NCBI GenBank assembly: GCA_943369295.1
Contig: CALRMU020000002.1
Coordinates: 806,001 to 870,000, forward strand
Direction: 5' to 3'
DNA length: 64,000 nt
Source of the DNA: JAKRSE01 sp943369295
Lineage (GTDB): Bacteria > Armatimonadota > Fimbriimonadia > Fimbriimonadales > Fimbriimonadaceae
Positions 16,445 through 25,461 of the stretch are shown here, in pieces. The first letter of the stretch is position 1. Each line of letters starts with the position of its first letter. The translations under genes were made by a program, and so were the position numbers. The notes under the pieces are model-generated. The model was not told the DNA's origin and did not search any database. It saw only the letters and a program-made list of their open reading frames with translations.

Positions 16445-16711
16445 GTGAAAATTTCTGATTCCCAGATTCAAGCAGTTCTGACCTCAGGCGGACAGATCAC
16501 CCCCGATGCCGTGAAGGTCGAGACCACAGTGATTCGGCTCGTTGATGCTGAACTTATCGAGCAGACCGCCAAAGACGTGCTTGCCATGCCTGACAGGGAA
16601 GAGATGATCGCGACCCTGAAGGCTCGCATCGAAGCGGGTCAGTACAACCCAACAGGGCAGGAAATTGCTGATTCTATGGTCCGCCGCATGATGGCCGACC
16701 GGATTCGCTGA
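16445..16711 (+). CDS. flgM: FlgM-like anti-sigma-28 factor
   Basis: 88 residues with the FlgM C-terminal pattern: a charged helix (PDREEMIATLKARIEAGQYN) followed by PTGQEIADSMVRRMM, which matches the sigma-binding end of FlgM. The family protein binds sigma-28 (FliA) and holds it inactive until the flagellar hook is complete. The start is GTG at 16445 with AAGGA at 16432-16436. The open frame runs back to 16325, but its translation there is basic, low in structure and overlaps repeats. No flagellar gene is adjacent, so it stands alone with its own terminator. The similarity is clear only in the C-terminal half. Confidence 0.75.
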   Translation: MKISDSQIQAVLTSGGQITPDAVKVETTVIRLVDAELIEQTAKDVLAMPDREEMIATLKARIEAGQYNPTGQEIADSMVRRMMADRIR

Positions 16712-16732
16712 ATCTCGTCACCACCCAATTGC

Positions 16733-16762
16733 GCCTCAGCCACATTCTGGCTGGGGCATTTT
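16733..16762 (+). terminator. Terminator of flgM
   Basis: GCCTCAGCC (16733-16741) pairs with GGCTGGGGC (16749-16757), nine pairs with one T-G, and is followed by ATTTTAG. It also touches the 3' end of the convergent gene. Confidence 0.75.
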
Positions 16763-17408
16763 AGTGCTCGATTGGCAGGCTTTCAGACCTGTCAAACGGC
16801 GATACGACCAGAAAGTTCGGCCAATCAAGAAGCAGAGTGCTAGGTGAACGGCTGATCACTTTCACACTTCCATCTGCGAAGCCAAGCAGTCTTTTGGTCG
16901 GCATGCGGCAGGCTTTCATGTCCTGGTAGCAGGCCTTCACTGCTTCGTTGAGTATGGTCACCCCCTTGTCTGCAAGTTCGTCTGCGAGACTTCTGTTAAA
17001 CGAACTCTTCTCAACAAATGGACTCCCGATAAGAGCGGTGTCAGTTCGATCCTCCCTGGCAAAGCGTCTGGTTTCCTCAAATCTGGCCAGAGCAAGGTCG
17101 GGCTTCCAGACAAATGATCCGACGAAGTACTTTTTGTCTGTACCGCATCCTCCCATTCCATCCCTTGCATCGCAGGTGGCTTCCTGCGGAACTTTAGTCT
17201 TGAGCGATTCAGATAGCGGCCATGCTCCAGATTCTTCTTTGTAGATCCTAGCAGCCTGAATCAAGCTCCTCATGTTGGCTGCTGCGACAGTTCCTTGGGC
17301 CGACCGCCTGGCTTGGCTGAGGACAGGGAACAGAAGGGCCACAAGAATGGCAACGACTGCCACACAGATCAGAATTTCAACTAGGCTAAATCCTTTATTT
17401 TGGTTCAT
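16761..17408 (-). CDS. Pseudopilin-like protein with FSLVEIL N-terminus
   Basis: 215 residues with a prepilin leader MNQNKG, cleavage before F7 and Glu at +5 (FSLVEIL), then a hydrophobic helix ending ALLFPVLSQARRSA. The globular part has six cysteines, several in a C-rich stretch near residues 75-90 (ATCDARDGMGGCGTD), so disulfides are likely. The C-terminus has a short FADGSVKVISR segment like the DGHAK end of the family. It starts with an ATG that overlaps the stop of the preceding membrane-protein gene by 4 bases. The role is unknown. Confidence 0.8.
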   Translation of the reverse strand: MNQNKGFSLVEILICVAVVAILVALLFPVLSQARRSAQGTVAAANMRSLIQAARIYKEESGAWPLSESLKTKVPQEATCDARDGMGGCGTDKKYFVGSFVWKPDLALARFEETRRFAREDRTDTALIGSPFVEKSSFNRSLADELADKGVTILNEAVKACYQDMKACRMPTKRLLGFADGSVKVISRSPSTLLLDWPNFLVVSPFDRSESLPIEH

Positions 17409-17836
17409 CCCTCCGCCCGAAGCCTTATCTCAGGCTCATGAATTCTTTGGTAAATGGGCAGGTCAAGTTTCCTAGCCAGCCACATTCCACCTAGCCAACT
17501 TAAAAAGAGAGGAGACTGCGTGAAAAGCACTCCTTGCATCCACCGGAGTATGGGGCTGCCAGGCTGGTGAACCACCCAGACGATATAGAGCAAAGTAGAT
17601 AGGGAAACGACCATTGTCATCCAGATCCAAGTGGAAGCTTTAGGCCATATGAAACTGAGGCCATGGGGAATGAGCAGTACTGCAAGCGCTACCAGATGAT
17701 CCTCGATGCTGTTTGAGAAGCTCGGCGCCCTGTTACCGATGCTAATAAGCACCACAGAGAAAAAGTTAACGAGTGGGCTGACGGCCAAAAGCCACAAGAT
17801 CCAGGCGAGAGTTTTTGTGTTTCCTTCAGCAGCCAT
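17405..17836 (-). CDS. Small integral membrane protein, unknown
   Basis: 143 residues with four hydrophobic segments (about 10-32, 48-68, 70-90 and 105-125) and a charged C-terminal tail. I recognise no family. It is translationally coupled to the pseudopilin gene (4-base overlap), so a role in its assembly or export is plausible. Confidence 0.7.
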   Translation of the reverse strand: MAAEGNTKTLAWILWLLAVSPLVNFFSVVLISIGNRAPSFSNSIEDHLVALAVLLIPHGLSFIWPKASTWIWMTMVVSLSTLLYIVWVVHQPGSPILRWMQGVLFTQSPLFLSWLGGMWLARKLDLPIYQRIHEPEIRLRAEG

Positions 17837-17903
17837 GCCGTGATTACCTGCTAAATAGTAGCATGAATAATCTGCATTCTAGTGAGTTTTTAATATCATT
17901 CGG

Positions 17904-18635
17904 CTATCTTCCACTGCCTCGCGGGACGAAAACATACCGGCCAGAATTATCAATGGTAAATCTGGCCGGAACCTTTTCCGCCTCAAACTTCTGCCAAAAA
18001 GGAGCGAGGTTGCGCCAGAAGCTGGAGAGTTTTGGCCACTTCTTTTCCTCAGATCTCAGTCGGGCCGAGGTCATTCTAAAGGGGTAAAAGTCGGCCCGGA
18101 TTCTTGTTTGGCCAGCATTCTTGGCATTCAGAGCCAGAAGGTAAATCTCTTCAATGGCAGGGTCGCCCATGGCTAGACAGCCGATTGAAACTGCCTTGCC
18201 ATGGATAAAGATATCCAGCCCTGGCTTTTTGGGATCACCCAAAATCAGGTCGCTGGTGTTGGGGTAGTTGATGCCTAAAGAAAGGTAGAAGCTGGAACGT
18301 GGGTTGAAGCGGTCGATGACGTAAAGCCCTTCTGGTACCTGCTTGTCCCCCTCCTTCCTTTTCGGTCCCAAGGTTCCTGATTGAGCCTGGACTGGATAGG
18401 ATTTGACAAGCACATACTTTTCGCCTCTGCCTTTTGATCCCCAGACCTCCAGCAGCCTCTCGTCTTTAATCGCTCGAAAATGGATTCGCGGAATGGGGTA
18501 GGGCAGTCCAGCTTTCTTGGCCAGGGTCTGCAGGTTGGTGCCGACGTTCTTTCTGGCCTGGGCGACTCGATCTTGGGCGCAGCCGATTGAGGCAAGGACA
18601 GCCAGGCAGGATAAAGAGAGAATAAGCCTTCTCAC
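17904..18635 (-). CDS. L,D-transpeptidase-family (YkuD) lipoprotein
   Basis: 243 residues. A type II signal peptide ends LASIGC with C19, so it is probably a lipoprotein or periplasmic. The YkuD catalytic motif is present as IHGKAVSIGCLAMGD with H145 and nucleophile C153. The preceding segment (PEGLYVIDRFNPRSSFYLSLGINYPN) is characteristic of the YafK/DpaA-like subgroup, members of which release lipoprotein from peptidoglycan or edit crosslinks. It forms or removes L,D-type links in the wall in the periplasm. It is divergent from cysS with a 68-base gap. The subgroup assignment is by motif memory and would need an alignment. Confidence 0.85.
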   Translation of the reverse strand: MRRLILSLSCLAVLASIGCAQDRVAQARKNVGTNLQTLAKKAGLPYPIPRIHFRAIKDERLLEVWGSKGRGEKYVLVKSYPVQAQSGTLGPKRKEGDKQVPEGLYVIDRFNPRSSFYLSLGINYPNTSDLILGDPKKPGLDIFIHGKAVSIGCLAMGDPAIEEIYLLALNAKNAGQTRIRADFYPFRMTSARLRSEEKKWPKLSSFWRNLAPFWQKFEAEKVPARFTIDNSGRYVFVPRGSGR

Positions 18636-18703
18636 CAGACCCCTATTGTGAACCTATTTGGTCCAAGTCTGTAAAGTCTCGCCCGGTACTCTAGAAGGAT
18701 TCC

Positions 18704-20200
18704 ATGAGCCGCACGTTTAGACTCTACGATACGATGAGCAAGACCGTGAAGGAACTGAAGCCTTCCGAGCCCGAACACCTTCGTTTCTATTCGTGTGGAC
18801 CGACCGTTTACTCTTTTGCTCACATCGGCAACTTCCGCACTTTTCTTACCGCCGACCTCATTGTTCGAACGGCCAAAGCCTTGGGTTGGAAGGTGACCTA
18901 CGCCTCTAACATCACCGATGTGGGCCACCTGACTCAGGACGACCAGGCCGATGCAGGCGGGGAAGACAAGATGGCCCGCGCCCTGAGCAGCAAAGAAGGA
19001 GCCCAGTTTAACAACGTGTGGGAGCTGGCCGAGCACTACGAAGACTGCTTTATTGAAGATTGGGCTCGGCTTAACCTGGTGCCGCCCACTATTCGCCCCC
19101 GTGCCACCCAGCACATGAAAGAGCAGATCGAAGCGATCAGCGATCTTATCAAGCAGGGCAAGGCTTACGAAACTCCGACCGGCGTTTACTTTTCTGTCGC
19201 CAGCTTTCCTGAATACGGCAAGCTGAGCGGCAACAAGCAGGATGACTTGATGACTGCGGTCCGCGAGATTGTCCAAGACGACAACAAGCGCGACCCCCGC
19301 GATTTTGCCCTTTGGAAGAAGGACGACAAGCACCTGATGCAGTGGTATTCGCCCTGGGGCTGGGGATTCCCTGGCTGGCACCTTGAGTGCAGCTGCATGG
19401 CCCGCGCCTACCTTGGCGACACCATTGACCTTCACGGCGGCGGAGAAGATTTGGTCTTCCCTCACCACGAATGCGAAATCGCCCAGAGCGAATCCATGAC
19501 CGGCCAGCCCTTCTGCGGACACTGGGTTCACACCAGGTTTCTGCAGGTCGATGGCGAGAAGATGGCTAAGTCTAAGGGCAACTACTACACTGTCCGCGAT
19601 TTGGTTAACGACAAGGGAGTTCACCCCTTGGCCCTTAGGTTCGCCCTCATTTCAACGCCTTACGGCCGACCCTTTAACTTCACTCTGCAGCTTCTGAGCG
19701 ACTGTGTTAAGCACGTTAACCGAATTCAAGAAGCAGAAAAGAAGGTGGCGGAAGCCATTCAGGTTCCGGTGCGAGATTTTGTCGGGAGTTCCAATCCGGA
19801 GTTTCAGAGGCTTTACGACGAGGCTCTTGACGCCCTGACCGACGACCTGAACACTTCTGTTGCTTTGGCGAAGCTGCTGGAAGGAATCAAGGCGATCATG
19901 AGAGAATCCTTCTCCACACCAAGCGATGCCTCGGCAGCCGCCTGGTTCCTGAACAAGATGGAGGATCTTCTTGGTTTGATTCGCGGGGACTACTCTTCGG
20001 CCGGCGATGTGGTTGTGCAGGCTGAGCTGAAAGATGACCAAGCCGAAAGGATTGAGAGCCTGATTCTGGCAAGAGCCGAGGCTAAGAAGGCTCGGGATTT
20101 CGCTAGGGCTGATGCGATTCGGGCTCAGCTGGATGATGAAGGGATTGAGCTTCGCGATGCTCCGACCGGAACAACCTGGGTTCGGAAGTCGGCGATTTAA
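18704..20200 (+). CDS. cysS: Cysteinyl-tRNA synthetase
   Basis: 498-residue class I synthetase that charges tRNA-Cys. HIGN is at 40-43 preceded by zinc ligand C31 (SCGPTVY). Further zinc ligands are in HLECSC and HHECE. The KMSKS loop is EKMAKSKGN near residue 286. The anticodon-binding region ends in RAEAKKARDFARADAIR, a typical CysS C-terminal helix. GAAGGA lies 5 bases before the ATG. It is a single gene; no T-box leader is seen in the 68 bases upstream. Confidence 0.97.
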   Translation: MSRTFRLYDTMSKTVKELKPSEPEHLRFYSCGPTVYSFAHIGNFRTFLTADLIVRTAKALGWKVTYASNITDVGHLTQDDQADAGGEDKMARALSSKEGAQFNNVWELAEHYEDCFIEDWARLNLVPPTIRPRATQHMKEQIEAISDLIKQGKAYETPTGVYFSVASFPEYGKLSGNKQDDLMTAVREIVQDDNKRDPRDFALWKKDDKHLMQWYSPWGWGFPGWHLECSCMARAYLGDTIDLHGGGEDLVFPHHECEIAQSESMTGQPFCGHWVHTRFLQVDGEKMAKSKGNYYTVRDLVNDKGVHPLALRFALISTPYGRPFNFTLQLLSDCVKHVNRIQEAEKKVAEAIQVPVRDFVGSSNPEFQRLYDEALDALTDDLNTSVALAKLLEGIKAIMRESFSTPSDASAAAWFLNKMEDLLGLIRGDYSSAGDVVVQAELKDDQAERIESLILARAEAKKARDFARADAIRAQLDDEGIELRDAPTGTTWVRKSAI

Positions 20201-20218
20201 GGGGTTTTTTCGCTCAGA

Positions 20219-20259
20219 ACATCGGCCACTCCGCCTCTAGCAGGCAGGGTGGCCGATGT
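20219..20259. terminator. Terminator hairpin between cysS and dps
   Basis: A perfect 11-bp stem ACATCGGCCAC / GTGGCCGATGT, 19-base loop, followed on the plus strand by GCTTTATG. It lies between convergent genes, so it may serve both. Confidence 0.65.
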
Positions 20260-20273
20260 GCTTTATGCTGAGC

Positions 20274-20771
20274 CTAGACTCTCTGGGCAGCAAGCATCCA
20301 ATGGTGCTTTTCAAGATCAAAGGAAATCTTGTGAAGCATGTCAGAGGTGACTCTGTCAATATCTTCAATTTCTAATCCACGAGCTCGAACCGCGCCGATC
20401 AAATGTCTTAAGCCGTGCTGGGCCAGCAGCAGAACATCTGAATCCTGAATGAATCCATCTGGAACGACCTCGCCAGTAGTGTGTTTAGCGACTTCCTGAA
20501 CCTTGCCGTTTGGACTATGCCCCGTCGCGCTAATCCTTTCAGCAACCATGTCAGTCGCACCATCAAGGGTCGCATAGATTTCATCAAGAAAGAGGTGGGC
20601 CGGGTGGAAATGGGGTCCAACAACGTTCCAATGAAGCTGCTTAACAGTTCGACCAAGGTCGATCAAGTCGTAGAGAATGGGCTGGAGAACCTTGTGGTTC
20701 CACTCGCTTTGGATTTCACTCACTGCTGAGAGTGAAGCCTGGATTGAATTGTGCTGAATTTCGCTGATCAT
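20274..20771 (-). CDS. dps: Dps-family ferritin-like protein
   Basis: 165 residues from the ATG that begins MISEIQ. It is a DNA-binding or iron-storing ferritin-like dodecamer protein. The ferroxidase motif is seen as QLHWNVVGPHFHPAHLFLDEIY (H47, H54/H56, D63, E64), followed by the second helix set DMVAERISATGHSPNG. Dps proteins oxidise ferrous iron with peroxide and protect DNA. The frame extends 22 codons upstream without family likeness. It heads a minus-strand stress block with the two genes read before it (GSP17M-like and BON), though gaps of over 100 bases suggest separate promoters. Confidence 0.92.
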   Translation of the reverse strand: MISEIQHNSIQASLSAVSEIQSEWNHKVLQPILYDLIDLGRTVKQLHWNVVGPHFHPAHLFLDEIYATLDGATDMVAERISATGHSPNGKVQEVAKHTTGEVVPDGFIQDSDVLLLAQHGLRHLIGAVRARGLEIEDIDRVTSDMLHKISFDLEKHHWMLAAQRV

Positions 20772-20886
20772 TTTCTTTTGTGGGCCGCAGGAATTACCAT
20801 ATAAAAGAGTTGCTCTTTCTATATGTGTTGAAGGCAATGTGGCAGTTTGAACTAACCGGCTGACCCATCAGCTAGTCCACTTGGTG

Positions 20887-21429
20887 CTAATGAATTGGAA
20901 CTGGTTCTTGTGAGAATTCTTTGATATCTGTGGGCAAAGCTGAGGCGAGAATGTCTCTTGCTCTGGCCGTTTCACCTTCGGTGCCATGAGCGATAACCAA
21001 AAAGCTTCCAGCTTTTAACTCAGATTCATACCGGATGATTGAGTCATTTGGAATTCCGATACTGGCAAGCGCTCCGGCCAGAGCACTGAAACCGCCAAGA
21101 ATAACTGCTCCTTCAACAGCTGCAACAATGTAGCCAGCAAAGAGCAGAAAGCCGAGGCCAGGAATAACAAGCATGGCAGAGCCGAAAAGAAGACCCCATA
21201 TTGACCCCCAGAAGGCGCCAAATTTGCCCCATGCCAGCATTCGATCTCCCGCATTTAGAAAGCCGATAGGACGTTCTTGAGTTTCATAGTCTTGACCGAT
21301 GATGCTCAAGTTCATCATTTTATAGCCATCCGCATTCAAGAGTCTAATGGCTCTTTCTGCCTTTTCATGGCTGTTGTACACAGCCATTGTGTGTCGGTCG
21401 AATTTCAGAGATTGATTCGTAGTGTTCAT
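20887..21429 (-). CDS. General-stress-protein-like membrane protein (DUF1269/GSP17M type)
   Basis: 180 residues. The N-terminal 60 residues show the pattern of the heat-induced stress protein YflT/GSP17M domain: TMAVYNSHEKAERAIRLL, then DGYKMMNLSIIGQDY. A glycine-rich double hydrophobic segment (about 72-130) looks like two membrane helices. The C-terminal part (ELKAGSFLVIAHGTEGE) returns to a soluble ferredoxin-like fold. Such proteins are linked to stress responses, but no biochemical role is known to me. Its neighbours, dps and a BON protein, support a stress role. Confidence 0.75.
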   Translation of the reverse strand: MNTTNQSLKFDRHTMAVYNSHEKAERAIRLLNADGYKMMNLSIIGQDYETQERPIGFLNAGDRMLAWGKFGAFWGSIWGLLFGSAMLVIPGLGFLLFAGYIVAAVEGAVILGGFSALAGALASIGIPNDSIIRYESELKAGSFLVIAHGTEGETARARDILASALPTDIKEFSQEPVPIH

Positions 21430-21580
21430 TCTTTTGCTAAGTAGGGAATAGGGGAATCAAACGCTTTGATCCTTGGTTTAATGTAGAAGCCATCCGGCCC
21501 CGACCTGCACCTCAGGGGGGTGAATTTCTTGTTGAATATTCGCCACCCTGAAGTTAAATCAGGCTCCTTGTCTTTGCTGG

Positions 21581-22270
21581 TTAGGCTCCGATCAAAGACC
21601 ACTTGACGCTGAGATTGTTCTGGACTGACTTGACACCCGGGGCTGCCCAAGCGGCGCGCTCAGCCTCAACTCTTTCAGAATGAGTCTTAACTTTTCCGTT
21701 AAGAGTTACATTTCCTCCATCCGTTGTGACCGCCACTTCATCAGCGTCCAGAATGGCGCTCCTCCTGAAAGCAGAGTGAATATCAGAATCAACTGAGGCG
21801 GCAGTAAGCTTGGGCTTAATGCTGATCTCGTTGAAAATTCCTTTCACACCTGGGATGTAGCGGATGGCCTTTTCAGCAGAAACCTTCTGGTACCACCATT
21901 CAACATCACCTTCAAGAGTAATCCAGCCCTCTCGACAGACCGCCTTAACGGTATCTGCAGGAATTGACGGAGTCAATTTGAGCTGTTCTGTGGCATTGGA
22001 GACAATGTCGCCATCAGTTCGATTGAGAGAGCCAGGGAGTTTAACCTCGATAGAGTCTGCTATCCCATTGACTCCGGCGACCCTCTTAGCTGCCTTCAGC
22101 GCGTTAGATTTTTCCCAATAGCTGCTTGCGAAGCCATTGAGAGTGACGGTTCCTTCGTGGACCAGGACACCGATGTCACTGGTCTTGACACTGGGTTCAT
22201 ATTTGAGTTCAGAGAGGACATTGCTTTTGAGGTCGCTGTCGCTGATGCTCGTTCTTGCTTTTGTAAACAT
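21581..22270 (-). CDS. Triple BON-domain protein (OsmY-like)
   Basis: 229 residues without a visible signal peptide. Three BON domains can be marked by repeated GxVTLxG and AxxVxGVxxIxN patterns: about 10-75 (GTVTLNGFASS, VAGVNGIADSI), 85-150 (GWITLEGDVEW, IPGVKGIFNEI) and 160-225 (GNVTLNGKVKT, APGVKSVQNNL). BON domains bind phospholipid. OsmY-like proteins act under osmotic stress, usually in the periplasm; the lack of a signal makes location uncertain. It lies upstream of the GSP17M-like and dps genes on the same strand. Confidence 0.88.
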   Translation of the reverse strand: MFTKARTSISDSDLKSNVLSELKYEPSVKTSDIGVLVHEGTVTLNGFASSYWEKSNALKAAKRVAGVNGIADSIEVKLPGSLNRTDGDIVSNATEQLKLTPSIPADTVKAVCREGWITLEGDVEWWYQKVSAEKAIRYIPGVKGIFNEISIKPKLTAASVDSDIHSAFRRSAILDADEVAVTTDGGNVTLNGKVKTHSERVEAERAAWAAPGVKSVQNNLSVKWSLIGA

Positions 22271-22658
22271 TCTTGTAGACTTTCCTTGAACAAAACTGCC
22301 AGGAGTCCTTGCACTCCAAGCATTTCACTAGCAAGAATCCTTTCAGAACTGGCTTGGTGAATTGGGAGCTTTATTCTAGGTTCAGTGTGTAGGGAACAGC
22401 TGTTTGCGCGCCAGTCCTCTCTTTCACTGACCTGCACTTCATGTCCTTGAACCAACTTGTAAACCAGAGTTCTTGCTGATGAATGTCTTTGAAGAGTCAA
22501 GATGGGCTGCAGTCTCTGGCTTTATCCGAAGTTTGAACCGTGCTGCCAGAGGATGGTGCGATTATGCATTAACAGTTGAAACATCGCAGCGTTCTGGTTC
22601 AGCATCTTGTGATGGGCAGCTTCTTTGAACTTCTCTTATTGGAAATAGGTGTGTCATA
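22271..22658. other. Intergenic region between BON gene and membrane protein
   Basis: About 390 bases between divergent units. I see no repeat-class hairpin and no coding frame. It presumably carries the promoters of both sides. Confidence 0.45.
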
Positions 22659-22733
22659 ATGGTGCGCAAGCGGTCTGTTCGAAAAGAGCTCATGCAGAGA
22701 GAAGCTGCCCGCCCCCATTTTGGTGAAGACTGA
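22659..22733 (+). CDS. Possible 24-residue basic leader peptide
   Basis: ATG to TGA frame of 24 codons, rich in Arg and Lys (begins MVRKRSVRKELM), with GGAAATAGG just upstream. Its stop lies 3 bases before the ATG of the membrane protein at 22737, so translation of the two would be coupled. It is short, so chance cannot be excluded. Confidence 0.35.
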   Translation: MVRKRSVRKELMQREAARPHFGED

Positions 22734-22736
22734 ATA

Positions 22737-23339
22737 ATGAAGAAACTGCTTTCCAGCTTTCCGATGAAAGAGCTCTTCTCTGTTTTGACTCTGGTCTTGG
22801 TCGTTTACAGTCTGCTCCTTCTTGCAATTCCCTTAGCCCAACTCCTAATCAACCCCGCTCAATTTGAAGCTGGTCACGCGAGAAGGTTCGGAGAATACGC
22901 TGCGGAGAGGTTTGGCTCCAGTGTGCGATTCAGCTATTGGGTTGGGTCCTTGATCGGCTTTTTCTATCTTTGGAAAGTCAAGACTGCGTACGGAATGACC
23001 TTCCGAAGCTTCTTGATGCCGTTTTTTATCATTTCGATCACTTCTCTGCTGTCAACTCTCGTCCTGGTCTTTTATGCTGATTCGATGGCAGTCACTTTAG
23101 CCAAGGTCGAAGAATCCTACACATCAATGAACCAGCACACTTTTCTGCTAAGCACAGAAATGTTTGGCAACGCTCTGCACTTTATCCTCATAGCCTTCGC
23201 TTTCCTTTTAGCCAAGCAGATCGAGCTTCATGCAGCCGCTAACGACTTCGAATTCCGCTGGATTTACGAACCGAATTCAATGTATGACGTAACGCCGTAC
23301 CTGAGTTCTAGACCTTCCGATGACGAGAAAGAGCCTTAG
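22737..23339 (+). CDS. Membrane protein of unknown function, four segments
   Basis: 200 residues with hydrophobic segments near 14-36, 62-80, 92-112 and 136-158, and a soluble charged tail. The plan resembles DUF4199-type proteins, but I see no decisive motif. The 3' end overlaps the end of dxs by 32 bases tail to tail. Confidence 0.7.
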   Translation: MKKLLSSFPMKELFSVLTLVLVVYSLLLLAIPLAQLLINPAQFEAGHARRFGEYAAERFGSSVRFSYWVGSLIGFFYLWKVKTAYGMTFRSFLMPFFIISITSLLSTLVLVFYADSMAVTLAKVEESYTSMNQHTFLLSTEMFGNALHFILIAFAFLLAKQIELHAAANDFEFRWIYEPNSMYDVTPYLSSRPSDDEKEP

Positions 23340-25212
23340 CTTCTCTCACAATATCTGCCTTCGTCAGTCCGACATCCCGCAGTAGTTCTGCCTGGGTTCC
23401 GTGCTCAACAAAGCCATCCGGAAGTGCCATCAGCTTATGGGGCAGTGCCGCAAAGCCGCCGCTGCACAGAACGTCTCTCACCGCCCAGCCAAGACCGGCA
23501 TAAACTGAATTCTCTTCGACTGTAACAACCGTCTTAGCCCGGGCGGCCCAATCCAGAATCAACTCCGAATCCAATGGCTTGGCAAAGCGGGCGTTGATGA
23601 CAGCCGTCTTCACTCCCTGCCCAGCCAGCTCAACAGAAGCTTCCCAGGCCGGAGCCACCATGCTTCCGATTGCGATGATCAAAACATCTGCTTTGGCGGG
23701 TGGTTCGCCTAAAACTTCACCCTTGCCCAAAGCTATTGGCGATCGAGACTCAGGCAGAGATTCTGGCGAGGTGCCTCGGGGGTAACGGATGGCGGTTGGA
23801 CCCTTTTCGTAGCCCTGCATCCACCTCAGCATCTCATTCAATTCGGTGCCATCGCGAGGAGCCAGAACAGTCATTCCCGGCATCATCCCCAAAAAGCTGA
23901 GGTCAAGGGCTCCGTGGTGAGTCGGGCCGTCGGCGCCAACCAATCCAGCTCGGTCAAGGCAGAAGCGTACAGGCAGTTTCTGCAGGCATACGTCGTGGAT
24001 GATCTGGTCGAAAGCGCGTTGAAGGAAGGTTGAGTAGATCGCGACAAAAGGCTTCAGTCCGCCAGCGGCCATACCGGCTGCCATAGTGACTGCGTGCTCT
24101 TCAGCAATTCCTACGTCGTGAAACTGCTGGGGACGATCTTTTGAAAACTGGACCAAGCCTGTTCCATCGGGCATCCCGGCTGTGACTGCGGTGATGGTGG
24201 GGTCGGCAGCTGCCATCTCCATCAGAGTCCGGCCGAAGAGGGCGGTGTAGGCGGGCGAGGCCGCCTTCTGGGTGGGGAGTTCCTTTTCGTTGAGGTTGAA
24301 AGGCACAACCCCGTGCCACTTGGTGGCATCGTTTTCCGCGACTTCGTAGCCCTTTCCTTTGGTCGTCAAAGCATGGACGAAGAGGGGCCCCTTTGCCTCG
24401 TAGAGGCTGCTGAAAACATCGAGCAGAAGGTCCAGATCGTGACCGTCCAGGGCGCCGATGTATTCAAAGCCCATCTCCTCAAAAATGGTGCCTGTTTGTT
24501 CCGGAGCCATAAGGTGGGTCACACCATGGCGAAGTCCGGCTGCGATTCGCGAGGCAGGGCCAGGAATCTGTTCGACGACACCCTTGGCAGCTCTCGCCAG
24601 TTTTTGAACCTGAGGCGCAGCGCGGAGTCTGCTCAGGTAGTTGTTCAAAGCCCCTGTGGCGGGGGCAATCGACATGCGGTTGTCGTTGAGAACAACCATG
24701 ATGTCGCTCTCAAGTTCCCCGGCGTGGTTCAGGGCTTCCCAGCTAATGCCGCTGCAGATGGCGGAATCTCCCGTGATCGCCACTACCTTTTCTGTGCCGC
24801 CAATCTGGTCACGGGCGAGGGCGAATCCGAGAGCGGCGCTTACGGCTGTTCCGGCGTGGCCAGCTCCAAAAACGTCCAGTTCGTGTTCTTCTCGCTTCAA
24901 AAATCCGCTTAAGCCCTTGTATTGGCGCAGGCTGCCAAAGCGGGGAAGTCGTCCGGTCAGAAGCTTGTGGGGGTAAGCCTGGTGGCCGGTATCCCAAACC
25001 ACCTTGTCTGGCGGCATGTTCAGGGTCGCAAAAAGAGCGACGGTCAGCTCAACCGTGCCCAGGTTAGAGCTGAAATGTCCCCCCGTCTGGCTGACATTGT
25101 CTAAAATCGCCTGGCGCACTTCCTTGGCAAGTTCATGAAGCTCTTTTCGGGAAAGCTTCTTGACTTCCTGGGGTCCGACGATTTGGGCCAGAACGGGATA
25201 GACAGACTCCAT
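23308..25212 (-). CDS. dxs: 1-deoxy-D-xylulose-5-phosphate synthase
   Basis: 634-residue ThDP enzyme, first step of the MEP isoprenoid pathway (pyruvate plus glyceraldehyde-3-phosphate). Domain 1 has SSNLGTVELTVAL, the DTGHQAYPHKLLTGR motif, and the ThDP/Mg site GDSAICSGISWEALNHAG...NDN, where the usual GDG is GDS. Domain 2 has GIAEEHAVTMAAGMA with the catalytic Glu, and DRAGLVGADGPTHHG. The C-terminal transketolase domain has VEENS near its end. AAGGAAA lies 5 bases before the ATG. The MarR gene lies upstream on the same strand but 249 bases away with a repeat hairpin between them. Confidence 0.97.
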   Translation of the reverse strand: MESVYPVLAQIVGPQEVKKLSRKELHELAKEVRQAILDNVSQTGGHFSSNLGTVELTVALFATLNMPPDKVVWDTGHQAYPHKLLTGRLPRFGSLRQYKGLSGFLKREEHELDVFGAGHAGTAVSAALGFALARDQIGGTEKVVAITGDSAICSGISWEALNHAGELESDIMVVLNDNRMSIAPATGALNNYLSRLRAAPQVQKLARAAKGVVEQIPGPASRIAAGLRHGVTHLMAPEQTGTIFEEMGFEYIGALDGHDLDLLLDVFSSLYEAKGPLFVHALTTKGKGYEVAENDATKWHGVVPFNLNEKELPTQKAASPAYTALFGRTLMEMAAADPTITAVTAGMPDGTGLVQFSKDRPQQFHDVGIAEEHAVTMAAGMAAGGLKPFVAIYSTFLQRAFDQIIHDVCLQKLPVRFCLDRAGLVGADGPTHHGALDLSFLGMMPGMTVLAPRDGTELNEMLRWMQGYEKGPTAIRYPRGTSPESLPESRSPIALGKGEVLGEPPAKADVLIIAIGSMVAPAWEASVELAGQGVKTAVINARFAKPLDSELILDWAARAKTVVTVEENSVYAGLGWAVRDVLCSGGFAALPHKLMALPDGFVEHGTQAELLRDVGLTKADIVREAKALSRHRKV

Positions 25213-25328
25213 AAAGTTTCCTTGTCTTTAGCTTACGTCCTTTCTGGGGCCTGCGATGCCGAAGGTGAAAGAAAGGTTGGTGTCAGTTGGCCATTTGAGC
25301 GTGACTCTGGAGAGAATTTCGGAAAGGA

Positions 25329-25370
25329 TTCCCGGCCTTCAGCTCGTTCCTCGCTGCCAGACCGGGGCAC
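25329..25370. repeat. 42-bp repeat, exact inverted copy at 59665-59706
   Basis: The 42 bases are identical to the reverse complement of 59665-59706, 34 kb away. They form an imperfect hairpin around the loop TCGTTCCTC (25344-25352) and end in GGGGCAC. Exact identity over this length outside genes implies recent movement or conversion. Confidence 0.85.
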
Positions 25371-25461
25371 TAAGACTCGTTTTGGATTTGTTCCGCGGCT
25401 GCCCTTCGGGCCATCCACGGTCACCCTTGCGCGAGGCAGCGGCACCGCCAACCCAAAAAAC

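Noticed and set aside
18632..19624. 330-codon open frame antisense to cysS
   Set aside because: It lies wholly over a certain gene and exists because of that gene's codon bias. It has no family motif.
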